Assembly (NCBI RefSeq): GCF_016919245.1
Contig: NZ_JAFEJA010000001.1
Span: 4,330,001-4,394,000 of the forward strand
Direction of reading: 5' to 3'
From: Streptomyces zhihengii
Lineage (GTDB): Bacteria; Actinomycetota; Actinomycetes; Streptomycetales; Streptomycetaceae
Length of the DNA: 64,000 bases
Part shown: piece after piece, positions 17,143 through 25,324 of the stretch
Position numbering within the stretch: the first letter of the stretch is position 1
Layout of the letters: each line of letters starts with the position of its first letter
Notes under the pieces: model-generated
The model's database searches: none
The model's input: only the letters and a program-made list of their open reading frames with translations
What the model was told of the DNA's origin: nothing
Translations under genes and position numbers: made by a program

Positions 17143-17455
17143 GCCCCCGCCCCCTGACCGACGAGGAGCCCGGTGCCGCCCGCACCGGGCTCCTCGCCGT
17201 TCCCGGGGCCCTGCCGTCTCGTGGTGCGGGGCCGGAAGCGGCCGAACCGGTGTTCCCCCGCGCGTCCGATCCTTTGCCCAAAGCCATTCCATCGAGTGAT
17301 GAGTACGCCATCCGGATGACGGGTGCCGAAGCCCCAACTATGGTGCGGCGCAGGCATTCCGGCACATGGCTCACCGGCATTGCGATGTCGGAGGTCGGTG
17401 CCACAGTGGGGGAGTGACCAACACCGTCGCAGCGCAGAGGGGGTGAGGTCCGGCC
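17143..17455. other. Intergenic region purD to membrane protein gene
   Basis: The 313 bases hold the purD terminator at 17162-17196. There is also a possible promoter for the next gene: TTGCGA at 17380-17385, 16 nt, then CACAGT at 17402-17407. A GAGGGGGTGAGG ribosome site precedes the GTG at 17456. No gene is seen. Confidence 0.5.
17162..17196 (+). terminator. purD terminator
   Basis: A perfect 15-bp stem (CGAGGAGCCCGGTGC and its complement) with a 5-base loop starts 20 nt after the purD stop. Confidence 0.85.
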
Positions 17456-19180
17456 GTGTCCGGTACCGGTTTCGGGGAGTCGATGGGCGCTCATGGCGCC
17501 CGTGCCAAGGCCCTTGCCGTGCTGCGGGTGCGCAGCGGGGCGACGGCCGTCGCCCTCGTGCCCGCGGCCGTCGCCGTCGTGCTGATCGCCGGCGGTGCCA
17601 TGGGCCGGCTGAGCGGGGCCGGCTGGGACACCGCGCGCGGGATCGCCGCGGCCGTCGCCGCCGTGGTGCTGCTCGCCGCGGGCTCGGTCGCGGCGACGAT
17701 CGCCCGGGCGGCGCCCGCGCTGACCCCCACCGTCGACCTCTCCCCGCGCGCGGCCCCCGATCTGCACCGGCTGGTGGAGGACCTCGCCGCACGGCTCGAC
17801 GTCCCGGCGCCCTCGGCGCTCGCGCTCACCCCCGACTGCGACAGCTGGCTGGAGGACCGCTCCCATCCGGCGCACCGGATATCCGGTGCGCACGGGCGCC
17901 CCCGGCGGCGGTCCGCCGAGGCCCCGGTGCTGGTGATCGGTTCCCCCTTCCTGTGGTGGATGCGCGTCGCCGAACTGCGCGCCGTGCTCGCCCCGGTCGT
18001 CGCGGGCGCGGGCCTGGCCGCCGACCCGGACATAGCCGCGGCCCGCCGTTTCGTCCGCGGTCTGGACGCGGCGGTCGCCGACGCGGCCGGCCCGCCGCGA
18101 TCCCTGCGCCTCCCGCTGACCGTGCTCTCCGGCCGGATCGCCCGGTTCCTGCTGCGCACCTGCCAGACGGACGCGGCCGAGATGGAGCGCTGGGTGGCCG
18201 CCGCCGCCTCGGAGCGGGCCCAGGGCGTGGACTACGGCCTGCGGATCGTGGCCCAGGAGCAGGTCGGCCTCGCGTACGCGGGATGGGACCGGCTGCTGAC
18301 GAGGGTGGCCCTGCCCGCCTGGCGGATGGGCCGGTGGCCCTCGCAGCTGGACGCGGGCGTGGTGTCCGCGCTGACCGAGCTCTCCCGCCGCGACCGCCTC
18401 GCGGACGGCTTCACCTCCCGGCTGAACGAGCGCCCGGCCTGCGATCTGCTGGAGGAGCCGGGGGCCGTGGACGAGGCGGTCTCCCTGCTGGCGGCGCGGC
18501 TGTTCCACGGCGGTCCGGCCGCGCCGGGCGCGCACTGGTCGCCGGTGGACTGGGACGAGTACCCGGCCGAGGTCGTGGACCACAAGTGGCGCACGGAGGC
18601 GGCCCGTATCCATCGGGTGCTGGACGAGCTGGGCGTGCCCACGGCGAGCGGGCCGGAGGGCCCGACCCTGGCCCGGGTGATGGAGCACCTGTCGCAGCGG
18701 CCGGGCGGCGAGGCGAGCGACGGCCTGGCGGCGGCGCTGACCGCCCGCATGGCCCGCGACGAGGCGTCGGCCGCGCGGGACGCCGAGCCCCGTGGGGAGG
18801 GCCCCGGGCCGGATCCCGGCGCTCCGCACGGCTCCGCCGGCCGGCCCGCGGGCGCGGTCTCCCGGGACGGCGGGGACGAGATGCTCGCGGCCCTGTGGGG
18901 CGGCGATCTGGTGCCGCTGCCCCTGCAACCGCCGCGGACGGGGCGCGATCTGCTGGCCGACCACGTCGTGGCGATGGTGTGCTGCACGGCGGTCGACACC
19001 GCCGGCGCCGCCCCGGGGCTGGACTGGCTCGACGGGCCGGCGCTGCTGATGGACGGCGAGCGCAGGGCGGATCTGCTCGCCCCGGTGCTCAGCCTGGTCG
19101 AGGAGGGCGACGCCAAGCCGCTGCGGGTCTGGCTCGGTTCGCTCGGCGTCCGCCCGGAGAGCCCGGTGCGGCTCGCCTGA
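17456..19180 (+). CDS. Membrane protein resembling an inactive M48-type peptidase
   Basis: This 574-residue protein starts at a GTG preceded by GAGGGGGTGAGG. Two membrane segments lie near the N-terminus (residues about 28-56 and 63-88). The following stretch, APVLVIGSPFLWWM...AELRAVLAPVVAGAG, lines up by eye with M48 peptidases (VLVLGLPLL...ELRAVLAHELAH). The HEXXH zinc motif is replaced by PVVAG, so proteolysis is not expected. Residues 400-500 form a variable, charged linker, and the end (residues 495-574) is a folded segment with VAMVCCTAVDTAG. Orthologues sit beside purD in other Streptomyces. A role as pseudoprotease or membrane adaptor is inference. Confidence 0.8.
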   Translation: MSGTGFGESMGAHGARAKALAVLRVRSGATAVALVPAAVAVVLIAGGAMGRLSGAGWDTARGIAAAVAAVVLLAAGSVAATIARAAPALTPTVDLSPRAAPDLHRLVEDLAARLDVPAPSALALTPDCDSWLEDRSHPAHRISGAHGRPRRRSAEAPVLVIGSPFLWWMRVAELRAVLAPVVAGAGLAADPDIAAARRFVRGLDAAVADAAGPPRSLRLPLTVLSGRIARFLLRTCQTDAAEMERWVAAAASERAQGVDYGLRIVAQEQVGLAYAGWDRLLTRVALPAWRMGRWPSQLDAGVVSALTELSRRDRLADGFTSRLNERPACDLLEEPGAVDEAVSLLAARLFHGGPAAPGAHWSPVDWDEYPAEVVDHKWRTEAARIHRVLDELGVPTASGPEGPTLARVMEHLSQRPGGEASDGLAAALTARMARDEASAARDAEPRGEGPGPDPGAPHGSAGRPAGAVSRDGGDEMLAALWGGDLVPLPLQPPRTGRDLLADHVVAMVCCTAVDTAGAAPGLDWLDGPALLMDGERRADLLAPVLSLVEEGDAKPLRVWLGSLGVRPESPVRLA

Positions 19181-19481
19181 GGCGGCGCGGAACGTCTTCG
19201 GCGGAACCCTTTCCGCCGGAGGCCGCGACGCGGAGAATCGGGGCCTCGACTCCGCGGACAGCGGCCTCGACTCCTCGGATCACGGCCGCGATCCGGGGGC
19301 CGGGGCGGCGATCCGGGGAGTGGGGGACGGCGATCCGGAGGGCGTTATCCGGAGAAGTCCCTTCCGTTTCACGTCGATTCGCGACGAACGGTGACGGAGT
19401 GAGTGCGTTATGTGATGTGCTGGAGACCGGCGCTGCACGGTCGGCGCATCGACGATGTCCGGGCGCGAGGGAGGGCACACC
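19181..19481. other. Intergenic region before the DMFase-like gene
   Basis: These 301 bases contain a short terminator at 19199-19218. They also contain imperfect repeats of CGGCGATCCGGG around 19285-19340, and a less GC-rich stretch at 19380-19420 that probably holds the promoter. No gene is supported. Confidence 0.5.
19199..19218 (+). terminator. Short hairpin after the 17456 gene
   Basis: An 8-bp stem (CGGCGGAA with TTCCGCCG) and a 4-base loop start 19 nt past the stop codon. Confidence 0.5.
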
Positions 19482-20942
19482 ATGGGGGCGGACCACATCC
19501 GGCGATGGGAATCCGGTGCCCTCGCCCACGCCGTCAGCGACCCGTTCGGCCAGGGCCCGCTGCCCTGGCTGCGCAACAGCGAGAACTACTTCGACGACGC
19601 CGGCCAGGTCGTCCCCTGGTACGCCGATCCGCAGCTCGCCCGCGGCGGCTCCGGCGGCCCCCGCACCGCGGACGACGTGCACCGCCAGATCAAGGGCTTC
19701 GTCTCCCCGGGGGCGGCACTGCCCGGCGGATCGATCGATTTCCACATCACCGTGGACCCGCCGCAGCAGTTCTCGGTCGACATCTATCGGATCGGCCACT
19801 ACGGCGGCGACGGCGCGTCCAAGATCACCACGAGTCCCCGGCTCTCGGGCATCGTGCAGCCGCCCCCGCTCACCGCGGACCGCACGGTCTCCTGCCACCA
19901 CTGGTGGCTCTCCTGGCGGCTCCAGATCCCCTCGTACTGGTCGATCGGCGCGTACGTGGCGGTGCTGACCACGCTCGACGGGTACCGCTCGCACATCCCC
20001 TTCACCGTCCGCGACGACCAGCCGGCGGACCTGCTGCTGCTGCTGCCCGACGTGACCTGGCAGGCGTACAACCTCTACCCGGAGGACGGCCGCACCGGCG
20101 CCAGCCTCTACCACGCCTGGGACGACGAGGGCCGGCTGCTCGGCGAGCGGGACGCGGCGACCACGGTCTCCTTCGACCGGCCGTTCGCGGGCGCGGGCCT
20201 GCCCCTGCACGTCGGCCACGCCTACGACTTCATCCGCTGGGCCGAGCGCTACGGCTACGACCTCGCCTACGCCGACGCCCGCGATCTGCACGCCGGGCGC
20301 ATCGACCCCACCCGCTACCGCGGGCTCGTCTTCCCCGGCCACGACGAGTACTGGTCGGTCCCCATGCGCCGGACGGTGGAGGCCGCGAGGGACGGCGGCA
20401 CCTCGCTCGTCTTCCTCTCCGCCAACACCCTGTACTGGCAGGTCGAGATGAGCCCGTCCCCCTCCGGGGTGCCCGACCGGCTGCTGACCTGCCGCAAGCG
20501 CCGCGGCCCCGGAAAGGCGGCGCTCTGGCGCGAGATGGACCGCTCCGAACAGCAACTCCTCGGCATCCAGTACGCGGGCCGGGTGCCGGAGCCGTCCCCG
20601 CTGGTGGTCCGGAACGCCGAGCACTGGCTGTGGGAGGCCACCGGCGCGGGCGAGGGCGACGAACTGCCCGGCCTGGTCGCGGGCGAGGCCGACCGCTACT
20701 TCCCCCGCACCGCCCTGCCCGAGCACCGCAAACGCATCCTGCTCGCCCACTCGCCCTACCGCGACGGGGACGGCGCCCTGCGCCACCAGGAGACCTCCCT
20801 CTACCGGGCCCCCTCCGGCGCCCTCGTCTTCGCCTCGGGCACCTTCGCCTGGTCCCCGGCCCTGGACCGGCCCGGCCACGTCGACTCCCGCATCCAGCGG
20901 GCGACGGCCAATCTGCTGGACCGCATCTGCAAGCGGGACTAG
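19482..20942 (+). CDS. N,N-dimethylformamidase beta-subunit-like protein
   Basis: This is a 486-residue protein. The ATG at 19482 follows GGGAGGG; an ATG nine codons upstream has no such site. It resembles the C-terminal domain family of the large subunit of N,N-dimethylformamidase. Matching features are QFSVDIYRIGHYGGDGA, a beta sandwich with VTWQAYNLYPEDGRTGASLY, then a catalytic-like region HVGHAYDFIRWAERYGYD, GLVFPGHDEYWS and a late ASGTFAWSPALDRPGH. Actinobacterial members of this family are widespread and mostly uncharacterised, so the substrate is unknown. No signal peptide is seen. No small subunit gene lies nearby, unlike the true DMFase operon. The confidence is in the family, not the activity. 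Confidence 0.85.
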   Translation: MGADHIRRWESGALAHAVSDPFGQGPLPWLRNSENYFDDAGQVVPWYADPQLARGGSGGPRTADDVHRQIKGFVSPGAALPGGSIDFHITVDPPQQFSVDIYRIGHYGGDGASKITTSPRLSGIVQPPPLTADRTVSCHHWWLSWRLQIPSYWSIGAYVAVLTTLDGYRSHIPFTVRDDQPADLLLLLPDVTWQAYNLYPEDGRTGASLYHAWDDEGRLLGERDAATTVSFDRPFAGAGLPLHVGHAYDFIRWAERYGYDLAYADARDLHAGRIDPTRYRGLVFPGHDEYWSVPMRRTVEAARDGGTSLVFLSANTLYWQVEMSPSPSGVPDRLLTCRKRRGPGKAALWREMDRSEQQLLGIQYAGRVPEPSPLVVRNAEHWLWEATGAGEGDELPGLVAGEADRYFPRTALPEHRKRILLAHSPYRDGDGALRHQETSLYRAPSGALVFASGTFAWSPALDRPGHVDSRIQRATANLLDRICKRD

Positions 20943-21102
20943 CCGGCATCCTCCCTTCTGCCGCGGGCGGTTCACGGGCCCCGTGCGGCACAGCGCGCTC
21001 CCGGGGCCGTCCGCTCCGGACGGGATCGCCGGGGCCGCCTCCCCGACCGGAGGCCGACCGGGCGCACCCGCTACTCTCCAGCGCTCAAGGGGAGGACGAT
21101 CT

Positions 21103-23445
21103 TTGGACAACGCACGCACCCGCACGCACCGGCCCGGAGCCGGTCGTCGGCTGACGGCCCTGGCCGTCACCGCCGTTCTCACGGCGACCGGGGGGACCCT
21201 GGCCGCGATGCCGGCCGCCGCGGCGAGCACCGGCACCACGAGGACGGTCACCGCCACCACGCCGGCCGGCACCGCCGACGCGCCCGCGCAGGAAGCGGCC
21301 GTACGGTTCCCGCTCGACGCGGAGATCGTCAGCGCCGGTACCACCGGATTCCTGTCGCGGACCAACTCCGCGACCCCCGAGTACCGGTGGACGCGGTGGA
21401 CGGACGGCACCTCGACCGTGCTGCCCGCCGCCGCCTCGGTGAACGGCTCCGTCTCGGACGTCGTGGTGACGGGGGACGACGAGGACATCCGGCTCAGCCG
21501 GGTCCTGAGGATCCACGACATGGCCGCCCCGTCGGCGGCGCCCGTCGAGGCCGACTTCGGCGGCCTCGGCACGGACTGGTGGTTCGCCGGCGCGGTCGGT
21601 TCGACGCTGGTCGTCATGGTGGAGGTGCCCGAGGGGGGCTGGGCGCCCCATCTCGTCACCGTCGGGGCGGACGGCACCCTGACCGACCGGGCGGTGACGG
21701 GCATGCCGCCCGGGGTCTGCGAACTCAACGCGACGGCGCACACCGCGCACACCGCCGTCTTCGACTGCGGGCTCGGCCTCGACGAGGTCCGCGGCAAGGT
21801 CGTCGTCGATCTCGCCACGGCTTCCGCCGTGTCCCGTCACGTCCAGGCGGGCAAGCCCTGGCGCATGTTCGAGGCCGCGGTCTCGGACACCCATGTGGCC
21901 TGGCCCGAGGAGGACGGGACCACAAGGACGATCCACGTCGCCCGCCACGGGACGGACGAGCGGAGGCAGCTCCCGGCCGGGGCCGTCCGGGGGGACGACT
22001 TCCGGATGCTCGGGGAGTGGGTGACCCTGGGCCAGCCGCGCACCCTGGAGTGGAGCGCGGGGGCCTACGACGGCGAGGGGTACCCCATTCCGCCCCGGCC
22101 GTTCACCGCCGTGTCGGCGGAGACCGGTGAGACGGTGCCGCTCCTCACGCACGTCTCGTCCTCCGCTCCCGCGCCGGACGGCTCCCTGCTGGTGCGAGGC
22201 GGCCTGCCGGAGACGGGGGACGGCCTCTACCGGGTCACCCTCGGAGCGGACGGCAAGCCGGTCGCCGCCATGGTCGCCCCGACCGGCCGGCCGACCGCGG
22301 TGACCCTCCTCGGCGGCGACGTCCCGGACGTGGTCACCGGCGAGCAGCTCGCCGGCGGCGTCGACCTGAGCTGGGACCTCTCCAGGGGCGACGTGTACAT
22401 GTGGGCGACTCTGGTCCACCTGCGGACCGGTCAGCGCGTGACGTGGCCGCTCGTGGACGACGGCGGGACGCCGGACCGCCGGACGGTCGGCATGCGCTGG
22501 GACGTGCGTGAACTCACCCGTCCCGGTGCCACCCGCCCCGCTCCGGGGGGCGAGTACACCTGGGAGATCCGCGTCCGGCCCGACGACGGCATCGGCCCGG
22601 AGCTGAGGGCCACGGGCGCCTTCACCGTGACCCGGCCCGCGGTCCCGCGCGACCACGACGACAACAGCACCCCGGAGGTGCTCCTCCGCGACCACGAGGG
22701 CGTGCTGCGCCGTGTGGGCACGCAGCCCGTGACCGCGGGCGACAACCTCTTCCACGAGGGCGCCTGGACCGTCGGCGGCGGCTGGCAGGTGTACGACCGG
22801 ATGGAGTCCGCCGGGGACGTGGCCGGCACGCCGGTGGGCGATGTGATCGCCCGGGACCGGAGCGGGGTGCTGTGGCTCTACGAGGGCACCGGCATCGATA
22901 CGAAGCCGTTCCGGGGCCGGACGAAGGTCGGCGGCGGCTGGGGGATCTACGACCGGCTCGCGGGCGGCAGCGACCTCACGGGCGACGGCAGGGCCGATGT
23001 CGTGGCCACCGACATGTCCGGCGGGCTGTGGCTCTACAGCGGTACCGGCGACGTCGGGGCCCCCTTCGCCGCGCGGAAGCGGATCGGCGGCGGCTGGGGG
23101 ATCTACAACCGGATCACCGCCGTCGGCAACCTCGCGGGGGCGGCGGCCGGAGACCTCGTCGCACGCGACGCGTCCGGTGTCCTCTGGCTCCACCTCGGCA
23201 AGGGCGACGGCACCTTCGCCGCCCGCACCAGGATCGGGGCGGGCTGGAACACGTACGGGGACCTCGTCGGCGTCGGTGACGCCAACGGCGACGGCCGGCC
23301 GGATCTGCTCGCGCTCAAGCACGGAGAGCACACCGGGTCGGGATCGTACTTCTACGCGGGTACCGGCGACCGGCTCGCACCGTTCAGGGCGGCGAAGGCC
23401 AACGACGTACTGAGGGGCGATTCCGGCTACGAGAGCGGCTTCTGA
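21103..23445 (+). CDS. Large secreted FG-GAP/VCBS repeat protein (paralogue 2 of 3)
   Basis: This 780-residue protein starts at TTG, which follows AAGGGGAGG at good spacing; a longer frame upstream lacks a ribosome site. A signal peptide occupies residues 1-38 (GRRLTALAVTAVLTATGG ... AAAAS). The middle part (residues 70-440) is beta-rich and related to the 8017 protein, including a conserved TTGFLSRT near its start. An Ig/FlgD-like segment lies at 455-540. The C-terminal 240 residues hold FG-GAP repeats with KVGGGWGIYDRL and DLTGDGRADVVA. A TACTCT -10-like box is at 21072-21077. It is an extracellular protein of unknown role between a DMFase-like gene and purC. Confidence 0.85.
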   Translation: MDNARTRTHRPGAGRRLTALAVTAVLTATGGTLAAMPAAAASTGTTRTVTATTPAGTADAPAQEAAVRFPLDAEIVSAGTTGFLSRTNSATPEYRWTRWTDGTSTVLPAAASVNGSVSDVVVTGDDEDIRLSRVLRIHDMAAPSAAPVEADFGGLGTDWWFAGAVGSTLVVMVEVPEGGWAPHLVTVGADGTLTDRAVTGMPPGVCELNATAHTAHTAVFDCGLGLDEVRGKVVVDLATASAVSRHVQAGKPWRMFEAAVSDTHVAWPEEDGTTRTIHVARHGTDERRQLPAGAVRGDDFRMLGEWVTLGQPRTLEWSAGAYDGEGYPIPPRPFTAVSAETGETVPLLTHVSSSAPAPDGSLLVRGGLPETGDGLYRVTLGADGKPVAAMVAPTGRPTAVTLLGGDVPDVVTGEQLAGGVDLSWDLSRGDVYMWATLVHLRTGQRVTWPLVDDGGTPDRRTVGMRWDVRELTRPGATRPAPGGEYTWEIRVRPDDGIGPELRATGAFTVTRPAVPRDHDDNSTPEVLLRDHEGVLRRVGTQPVTAGDNLFHEGAWTVGGGWQVYDRMESAGDVAGTPVGDVIARDRSGVLWLYEGTGIDTKPFRGRTKVGGGWGIYDRLAGGSDLTGDGRADVVATDMSGGLWLYSGTGDVGAPFAARKRIGGGWGIYNRITAVGNLAGAAAGDLVARDASGVLWLHLGKGDGTFAARTRIGAGWNTYGDLVGVGDANGDGRPDLLALKHGEHTGSGSYFYAGTGDRLAPFRAAKANDVLRGDSGYESGF

Positions 23446-23582
23446 CGGAGAGGGCCGGGGAGGTGCCGCGCGCGTGGGCGCGGTGGCGCCGCTCCGGCCC
23501 CGCCGCCCCCGCACCCTGCCCAGGAGAGCGGTGGCCGCATACGGGACAATCGGAGCCTCGTACATCACCACGCGGAGGAACC

Positions 23583-24488
23583 GTGTCCGGATTCGTAGAA
23601 AAGCCCGAGCCGCTCCAGGTGCCCGGACTGGTGCATCTGCACACCGGCAAGGTGCGTGACCTCTACCGGAACGAGGCGGGCGACCTCGTGATGGTCGCCA
23701 GCGACCGGATCTCCGCGTACGACTGGGTGCTGCCGACGGAGATCCCGGACAAGGGGCGGGTGCTCACCCAGCTCTCCCTGTGGTGGTTCGAGCGGCTGCG
23801 GGACCTCGTCCCCAACCATGTGATCTCCGCCGAACTCCCCGCCGGCGCCCCCGCCGACTGGGAGGGCAGGACGCTGGTGTGCCGGTCGCTGCGGATGGTG
23901 CCCGTCGAGTGCGTGGCCCGCGGCTATCTGACCGGCTCCGGGCTCGCCGAGTACGAGGAGTCCCGGACGGTGTGCGGCCTGGAGCTGCCCGAGGGACTGT
24001 CCGACGGCTCGGAGCTGCCCGCCCCCATCTTCACCCCGGCCACCAAGGCGGCCGTGGGCGACCACGACGAGAACGTCAGCTACGAGGAGGTCGCCCGGCA
24101 GGTCGGCGGCGCGACCGCGGAGCTGCTGCGCGACACCACGCTCGCCGTCTACGCGCGGGCCCGTGACATCGCCCGCGAGCGGGGCATCGTCCTCGCCGAC
24201 ACCAAGTTCGAGTTCGGCTTCGACGGGGACGACCTCGTCATCGCCGACGAGGTGCTCACCCCCGACTCGTCGCGCTTCTGGCCCGCCGCGACCTGGGAGC
24301 CCGGCAGGGCCCAGCCGTCGTACGACAAGCAGTACGTGCGGGACTGGCTGACCTCGCCCGCCTCCGGCTGGGACCGCAGGAGCGAGCAGCCGCCGCCCGC
24401 CCTGCCGCAGGAGGTCGTGGACGCGACCCGGGCGAAGTACACCGAGGCGTACGAGCTGCTCACCGGCACCGCCTGGACCGCGCGCTAG
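23583..24488 (+). CDS. purC: SAICAR synthetase (phosphoribosylaminoimidazole-succinocarboxamide synthase)
   Basis: PurC condenses CAIR with aspartate using ATP. The GTG follows CGGAGGAACC. The 301-residue protein has the expected HTGKVRDLYRN, VASDRISAYDW, RMVPVECVARGYLTGSG, ADTKFEFGF and DEVLTPDSSRFWP motifs. The last two carry the ATP and metal contacts of the family. The gene is separated from purD by three unrelated genes. A long perfect palindrome 12 nt downstream of the stop terminates it. Confidence 0.97.
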   Translation: MSGFVEKPEPLQVPGLVHLHTGKVRDLYRNEAGDLVMVASDRISAYDWVLPTEIPDKGRVLTQLSLWWFERLRDLVPNHVISAELPAGAPADWEGRTLVCRSLRMVPVECVARGYLTGSGLAEYEESRTVCGLELPEGLSDGSELPAPIFTPATKAAVGDHDENVSYEEVARQVGGATAELLRDTTLAVYARARDIARERGIVLADTKFEFGFDGDDLVIADEVLTPDSSRFWPAATWEPGRAQPSYDKQYVRDWLTSPASGWDRRSEQPPPALPQEVVDATRAKYTEAYELLTGTAWTAR

Positions 24489-24500
24489 GCGTATTGCCCT

Positions 24501-24532
24501 GTGACCGGGCGCCGCCGGCGGCGCCCGGTCAC
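24501..24532 (+). terminator. purC terminator
   Basis: A 32-base perfect palindrome (GTGACCGGGCGCCGCC and its complement, no extra loop bases) starts 12 nt past the purC stop. Confidence 0.8.
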
Positions 24533-24582
24533 GGGAGAGCGGCGGGAGCGGTGCGAGCTGTGCGAGCGGCCGGGCACACGAA

Positions 24583-24612
24583 GAAGCCCCCGGCGATACC
24601 GCCGGGGGCTTC
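24583..24612. terminator. Terminator of tRNA-Gly
   Basis: A 12-bp stem (GAAGCCCCCGGC and its complement) with a 6-base loop lies just downstream of the minus-strand tRNA gene and could also stop purC transcripts. Confidence 0.75.
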
Positions 24613-24617
24613 CTGCA

Positions 24618-24695
24618 CTGAGCGGACGACGAGATTCGAACTCGCGACCCTCACCTTGGCAAGGTGATGCTCTACCAACTGAGCCACGTCCGCAT
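24618..24695. repeat. 78-bp direct repeat, copy 1 (tRNA-Gly)
   Basis: The whole tRNA-Gly(GCC) gene plus CTG on one side and AT on the other is repeated exactly at 28533-28610. The two copies bracket the ABC/two-component cassette. Confidence 0.85.
24621..24693 (-). tRNA. tRNA-Gly (anticodon GCC)
   Basis: The minus strand begins GCGGACGTGGCTCAGTTGG. It has the loop TTGCCAA (anticodon GCC), the T loop GTTCGAATC and a paired acceptor stem. No CCA is encoded. A second identical gene lies at 28536. Confidence 0.95.
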
Positions 24696-24715
24696 GCGCC
24701 GTAGCGCGGAGCCCA

Positions 24716-25324
24716 CTATACCCAACCTTTCCGGCGGGCGAGGCGCACCGCCGTGTGACGGTTCTCGGCTCCCAGCTTCGCCGCCGCCGACGACAGGTAG
24801 TTGCGCACGGTTCCCGGGGAGAGCGAGGCCCGCTGGGCGATCTCCGCGACGGGGGCGCCGTCGGCCGCGAAGGAGAGCACCTCGGCCTCCCGCGCGGTCA
24901 GCGGGGAGTCGCCGGCCGAGATGGCGTCGGCGGCCAACTCCGGGTCCACGTAGCGGTTTCCCTCGTGCACGCTGCGGATGATCTCGGCGAGCCTGCGGGC
25001 GCTCACGGTCTTCGGGACGAAGCCGCGCACGCCCGCCGCCAGGGCCCGCTTCAGGTGCCCGGGCAGCCCGTGACTGGTCACGATCATGGTGCGGCAGTCC
25101 GGGAGTTCGTCGCGCAGACGTGTGGCGACCGTCACTCCGTCCGCGCCCGGCATCTGGAGATCGAGCACGGCGACGTCGGGCCGGTGGGCGAGGGCCATGG
25201 CGACGGCCTCCGGCCCTCCGGCCGCCTCGGCGACGACGACCAGGTCGTCCTCCAGGGCGAGCAGCGCCGCGAGGGCCCCCCGGATCAGGTGCTCGTCGTC
25301 GGCGAGCAGGACGCGTACGGTCAC
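24716..25324 (-). CDS. NarL/FixJ-family response regulator
   Basis: This is a 202-residue regulator. The GTG start overlaps the kinase stop (GTGA), so the two are coupled. The receiver domain has the acidic pair Asp9-Asp10, the phosphorylated Asp55 in VLDLQMPGADG, Thr/Ser in VTSHG and Lys in VPKTV. A LuxR-type helix-turn-helix occupies residues about 140-200 (LTAREAEVLSFAADG...ASLSPGTVRNYLSSAAAKL). It is the partner of the kinase encoded next door and probably controls the ABC transporter operon it belongs to. A suitable dyad lies upstream of the ATPase gene. Confidence 0.95.
   Translation of the reverse strand: MTVRVLLADDEHLIRGALAALLALEDDLVVVAEAAGGPEAVAMALAHRPDVAVLDLQMPGADGVTVATRLRDELPDCRTMIVTSHGLPGHLKRALAAGVRGFVPKTVSARRLAEIIRSVHEGNRYVDPELAADAISAGDSPLTAREAEVLSFAADGAPVAEIAQRASLSPGTVRNYLSSAAAKLGAENRHTAVRLARRKGWV

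Noticed and set aside
20983..21102. 40-codon extension of the second FG-GAP protein
   Set aside because: It would precede the signal peptide. The TTG at 21103 has a strong AAGGGGAGG site.
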